The position numbers and the translations under genes are program-made. From an uncultured Phaeodactylibacter sp. (GTDB taxonomy: Bacteria; Bacteroidota; Bacteroidia; Chitinophagales; Saprospiraceae), in contig CAJXXJ010000165.1 in assembly GCA_913062745.1 (NCBI GenBank), positions 1 to 7,604 on the forward strand: a stretch of DNA of 7,604 nucleotides, written 5' to 3'. Below, piece after piece: positions 6,067-7,604 of this stretch. The notes under the pieces are model-generated. The model saw only the letters and a program-made list of their open reading frames with translations. It made no database searches and was not told the DNA's origin. Numbering within the stretch: position 1 is the first letter of the stretch; each line of letters opens with the position of its first letter.

Positions 6067-6486
6067 ATGAAGAACGTACTGTTTATTGCGTTAGCTGTAT
6101 GTACACTCGCAGGCTGCGCTAACAACAATGAGGTGAAACAAATACTGGTCGGTAAGTGGAAATACGACCCGCCGGCAATCGTGCAAAATGCTCACGACCG
6201 CCAGCTAACCCAGCAGCAAATCATGGCCATTGAAGGGGCTATGCTCATCTACCAAAACTATGTATTTGAATTTCAGGAGGACAATACCCTGATCCTCAGC
6301 GGCGGCAGCGCTCCCATCACCGGCACTTATGAGCTGAATAGGGATGGCAGTAAAATTGCCCTCAATCTGGATTCGGACGCGCCTATGGTGGATATCCTTG
6401 AAATTTCCCCCAACCGAGTAGTCCTGGCAGCGGATACCAACCGGAATATCTTGTTTCAGCGCATTCTGAAACCTGTACAGGAGTAA
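6067..6486 (+). CDS. Small lipoprotein, lipocalin-like, function unknown
   Basis: This is a 139-residue secreted lipoprotein. Residues 1-16 are a type II signal peptide (MKN, then a hydrophobic stretch), with lipobox LAGC at 14-17 and the lipidated cysteine C17. The mature protein starts CANNNEV and has no acidic run after the cysteine, so the usual Bacteroidota surface-export signal is not evident and a periplasm-facing anchor is more likely. GKWKY (29-33), a later FEFQEDNTLIL stretch and GTYEL (86-90) suggest a small beta-barrel of the lipocalin-like kind found in many Bacteroidota lipoproteins. No catalytic residues are recognisable. It has its own promoter region and a strong terminator, so it is probably monocistronic. 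I do not recognise a specific family member. No Shine-Dalgarno precedes the ATG. Confidence 0.85.
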   Translation: MKNVLFIALAVCTLAGCANNNEVKQILVGKWKYDPPAIVQNAHDRQLTQQQIMAIEGAMLIYQNYVFEFQEDNTLILSGGSAPITGTYELNRDGSKIALNLDSDAPMVDILEISPNRVVLAADTNRNILFQRILKPVQE

Positions 6487-6512
6487 GTTTGGCTTGCCCC
6501 CACAGGATCGAA

Positions 6513-6547
6513 AAAAAGGCAAAGCGGTACATTCGCTTTGCCTTTTT
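6513..6547 (+). terminator. Intrinsic terminator after the lipoprotein gene
   Basis: A perfect 9-base stem, GGCAAAGCG (6518-6526) with CGCTTTGCC (6534-6542), encloses a 7-base loop and is followed by TTTTT (6543-6547). The A-run before the stem pairs with the T-run and extends it to 14 base pairs. It sits 26 bases after the stop codon at 6484-6486. It separates the lipoprotein transcript from the downstream phosphoesterase gene. Confidence 0.92.
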
Positions 6548-6624
6548 AATTTATATATAATTCCCGTTTTACATACAATTTACATTTAAGCCGGATTATT
6601 GTGCCTAATAAAGCAATACGTCCA

Positions 6625-6632
6625 TAAAGGAG
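6625..6632 (+). promoter_or_regulatory. Ribosome binding site TAAAGGAG
   Basis: AAGGAG lies 10 bases before the ATG at 6643 and 16 bases before the next in-frame ATG at 6649, which favours the first. It is the only well-placed Shine-Dalgarno I see in the window. Confidence 0.6.
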
Positions 6633-6642
6633 CACCACTTAA

Positions 6643-7533
6643 ATGAATATGAAGCGGGAACTTGACATCGTCATCATTTCTGACGTCCACCTCGGAACTT
6701 ACGGCTGCCACGCCAAAGAATTGCTCAACTACCTGAAGAGCATCAAAACAGAGACGCTCATCCTCAACGGTGACTTCATCGATATGTGGCAGTTTAGAAA
6801 GCGCTACTTTCCGAAGGAACACATACAGGTGCTTCAGCGCATCCTGAAAATGGCCTCCAAAGGCACCAAGGTCTACTACATCACCGGCAATCACGATGAC
6901 GCGCTGCGCCGCTACTCTGATTTTTCCACCGGCAATATCCACCTGCGCGATAAGCTGCTGCTCAAACTGAAAGACAAAACGTACTGGATTTTCCACGGCG
7001 ACGTATTCGATGTCTTCATTCAGTACTCTCCGTTCATTTCCAAGCTGGGTGGCAAGGGCTACGACTGGCTCATCCTGCTCAACCGCTTCATCAACCGCAT
7101 GCGCATGGCGATGGGCAAACCCCGCATGTCTTTTGCCAAAAAAGTTAAATCCTCGGTGAAGGAAGCGATCAAGTTTATCGGCGACTTCGAGGATACCGCC
7201 ATTAACCTGGCAGCAGAGCAGGGCTACGACTTCGTGGTCTGCGGGCACATCCACCGCGCACAGATGCGCAGCCAGGAAGTAAACGGGCAGAAAGTGACGT
7301 ACCTCAACTCCGGCGACTGGGTGGAAAGCCTGACTGCGCTGGAGTACAAATGGGGCCGCTGGTCCATCTACGAGTACGACGAAGCGGATTACGAATATGT
7401 CAATCCGAAGCTGCGCGTGAAGGAAGTGCAGCCTGCTGTGGAACCGGAAGAAGAACTGCTCAACGGCAGTGTACCGAGCACCGAGGAGTTTCTGGAGCAG
7501 CTCCTGCAACGGGAAGTGGGAGCAAGCAAATAG
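6643..7533 (+). CDS. Metallophosphoesterase, LpxH-like (putative UDP-2,3-diacylglucosamine diphosphatase)
   Basis: This is a 296-residue calcineurin-like phosphoesterase with the full set of dimetal motifs: SDVHLG (13-18, D14 and H16), NGDFIDMW (42-49), GNHDD (82-86), FHGD (117-120) and CGHIHRA (200-206), then NSGDW. The basic, helical stretch between HGD and GHIH (about 130-185) corresponds to the lid that LpxH enzymes use to grip the lipid. LpxH cleaves UDP-2,3-diacylglucosamine to lipid X at the inner membrane, the fourth step of lipid A synthesis. E. coli LpxH has 240 residues; the excess here is mostly an acidic tail of about 40 residues (from about 258). Related proteins in Bacteroidota are annotated as LpxH-type, but no other lpx gene is near, so the substrate remains an inference. 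The upstream terminator means that it is transcribed separately; no clear -7 box was found (TACATTTA at 6581-6588 is the nearest). Confidence 0.9.
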   Translation: MNMKRELDIVIISDVHLGTYGCHAKELLNYLKSIKTETLILNGDFIDMWQFRKRYFPKEHIQVLQRILKMASKGTKVYYITGNHDDALRRYSDFSTGNIHLRDKLLLKLKDKTYWIFHGDVFDVFIQYSPFISKLGGKGYDWLILLNRFINRMRMAMGKPRMSFAKKVKSSVKEAIKFIGDFEDTAINLAAEQGYDFVVCGHIHRAQMRSQEVNGQKVTYLNSGDWVESLTALEYKWGRWSIYEYDEADYEYVNPKLRVKEVQPAVEPEEELLNGSVPSTEEFLEQLLQREVGASK

Positions 7534-7553
7534 CATCAACCCGTCTCCTGTTA

Positions 7554-7604
7554 TACTCGGAACGGAGAGGTTTGGGCGTAAGGCACAAACCCGACGCACG
7601 AGTA
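7554..7604 (+). repeat. Nested inverted repeat cut by the window edge
   Basis: Outer arms TACTCG (7554-7559) and CGAGTA (7599-7604) and inner arms GGTTTG (7569-7574) and CAAACC (7586-7591) are both perfect. They are separated by 9 and 7 unpaired bases, with an 11-base loop GGCGTAAGGCA. The dyad starts 20 bases after the phosphoesterase stop and reaches the last base of the window, so it may continue. There is no T-run to mark a terminator. It could be a dispersed palindromic repeat, the end of a mobile element, or a 3' stabilising hairpin. Confidence 0.45.

Noticed and set aside
6586..7599. A 337-codon minus-strand frame opposite the phosphoesterase
   Set aside because: It is in the same register as the other shadows and starts inside the inverted repeat at the right edge. 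The plus-strand gene has every catalytic motif.
1..7604. A hidden defence system, mobile element, CRISPR array or RNA gene
   Set aside because: I read both strands for transposase, integrase, nuclease and toxin signatures, regularly spaced repeats and tRNA-like cloverleaf sequences, and found none. All large genes are housekeeping or common accessory families.

Overview
The window is a chromosomal stretch of ordinary appearance, GC-rich by eye (about mid-50s percent), and most likely from a Bacteroidota bacterium. Three things point there: several upstream regions carry boxes matching the Bacteroidota -7 promoter consensus TAnnTTTG (4771-4778, 5980-5987, 5994-6001); Shine-Dalgarno sequences are absent or oddly placed before most genes; and the gene content fits, with a lipocalin-like small lipoprotein and an LpxH-type metallophosphoesterase of a kind common in that phylum. 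A high-GC lineage such as the Saprospiria is a guess, not something the sequence proves.

Left half, minus strand (1-3373): a compact tryptophan block transcribed right to left, trpS - trpF - trpB - trpA, with gaps of 42, 6 and 8 bases. TrpF makes CdRP from phosphoribosylanthranilate. TrpA and TrpB carry out the last two half-reactions to tryptophan. TrpS charges tRNA-Trp with the product. trpA runs off the left edge after 155 codons. The genes for the earlier steps (trpE, G, D, C) are not in the window, and the place just ahead of trpF, where trpC commonly sits, is taken by trpS. The trpS-trpF gap holds a strong perfect hairpin.

Middle (3494-5941): an MFS transporter of the YbjJ-like type on the minus strand and a cupin/AraC-type regulator on the plus strand diverge from a 435-base intergenic region. 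That region has a perfect -7 box pointing at the transporter, a candidate promoter pointing at the regulator, and three copies of a GGCCGG(G)AAT motif that could be operators. The layout suggests that the regulator controls the transporter. The transported compound cannot be told from the sequence.

Right part, plus strand (5942-7604): a 139-residue lipoprotein gene with its own promoter region, closed by a textbook intrinsic terminator (6513-6547), then an LpxH-like metallophosphoesterase with a good Shine-Dalgarno site. After its stop, a nested inverted repeat (7554-7604) is cut by the window edge.

I found no RNA genes, CRISPR array, transposase or integrase, and no convincing novel multi-gene system. 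The points most worth a second look are the trpS-trpFBA arrangement with its intercistronic hairpins, the repeated motif in the divergent regulatory region, and the truncated inverted repeat at the right edge.
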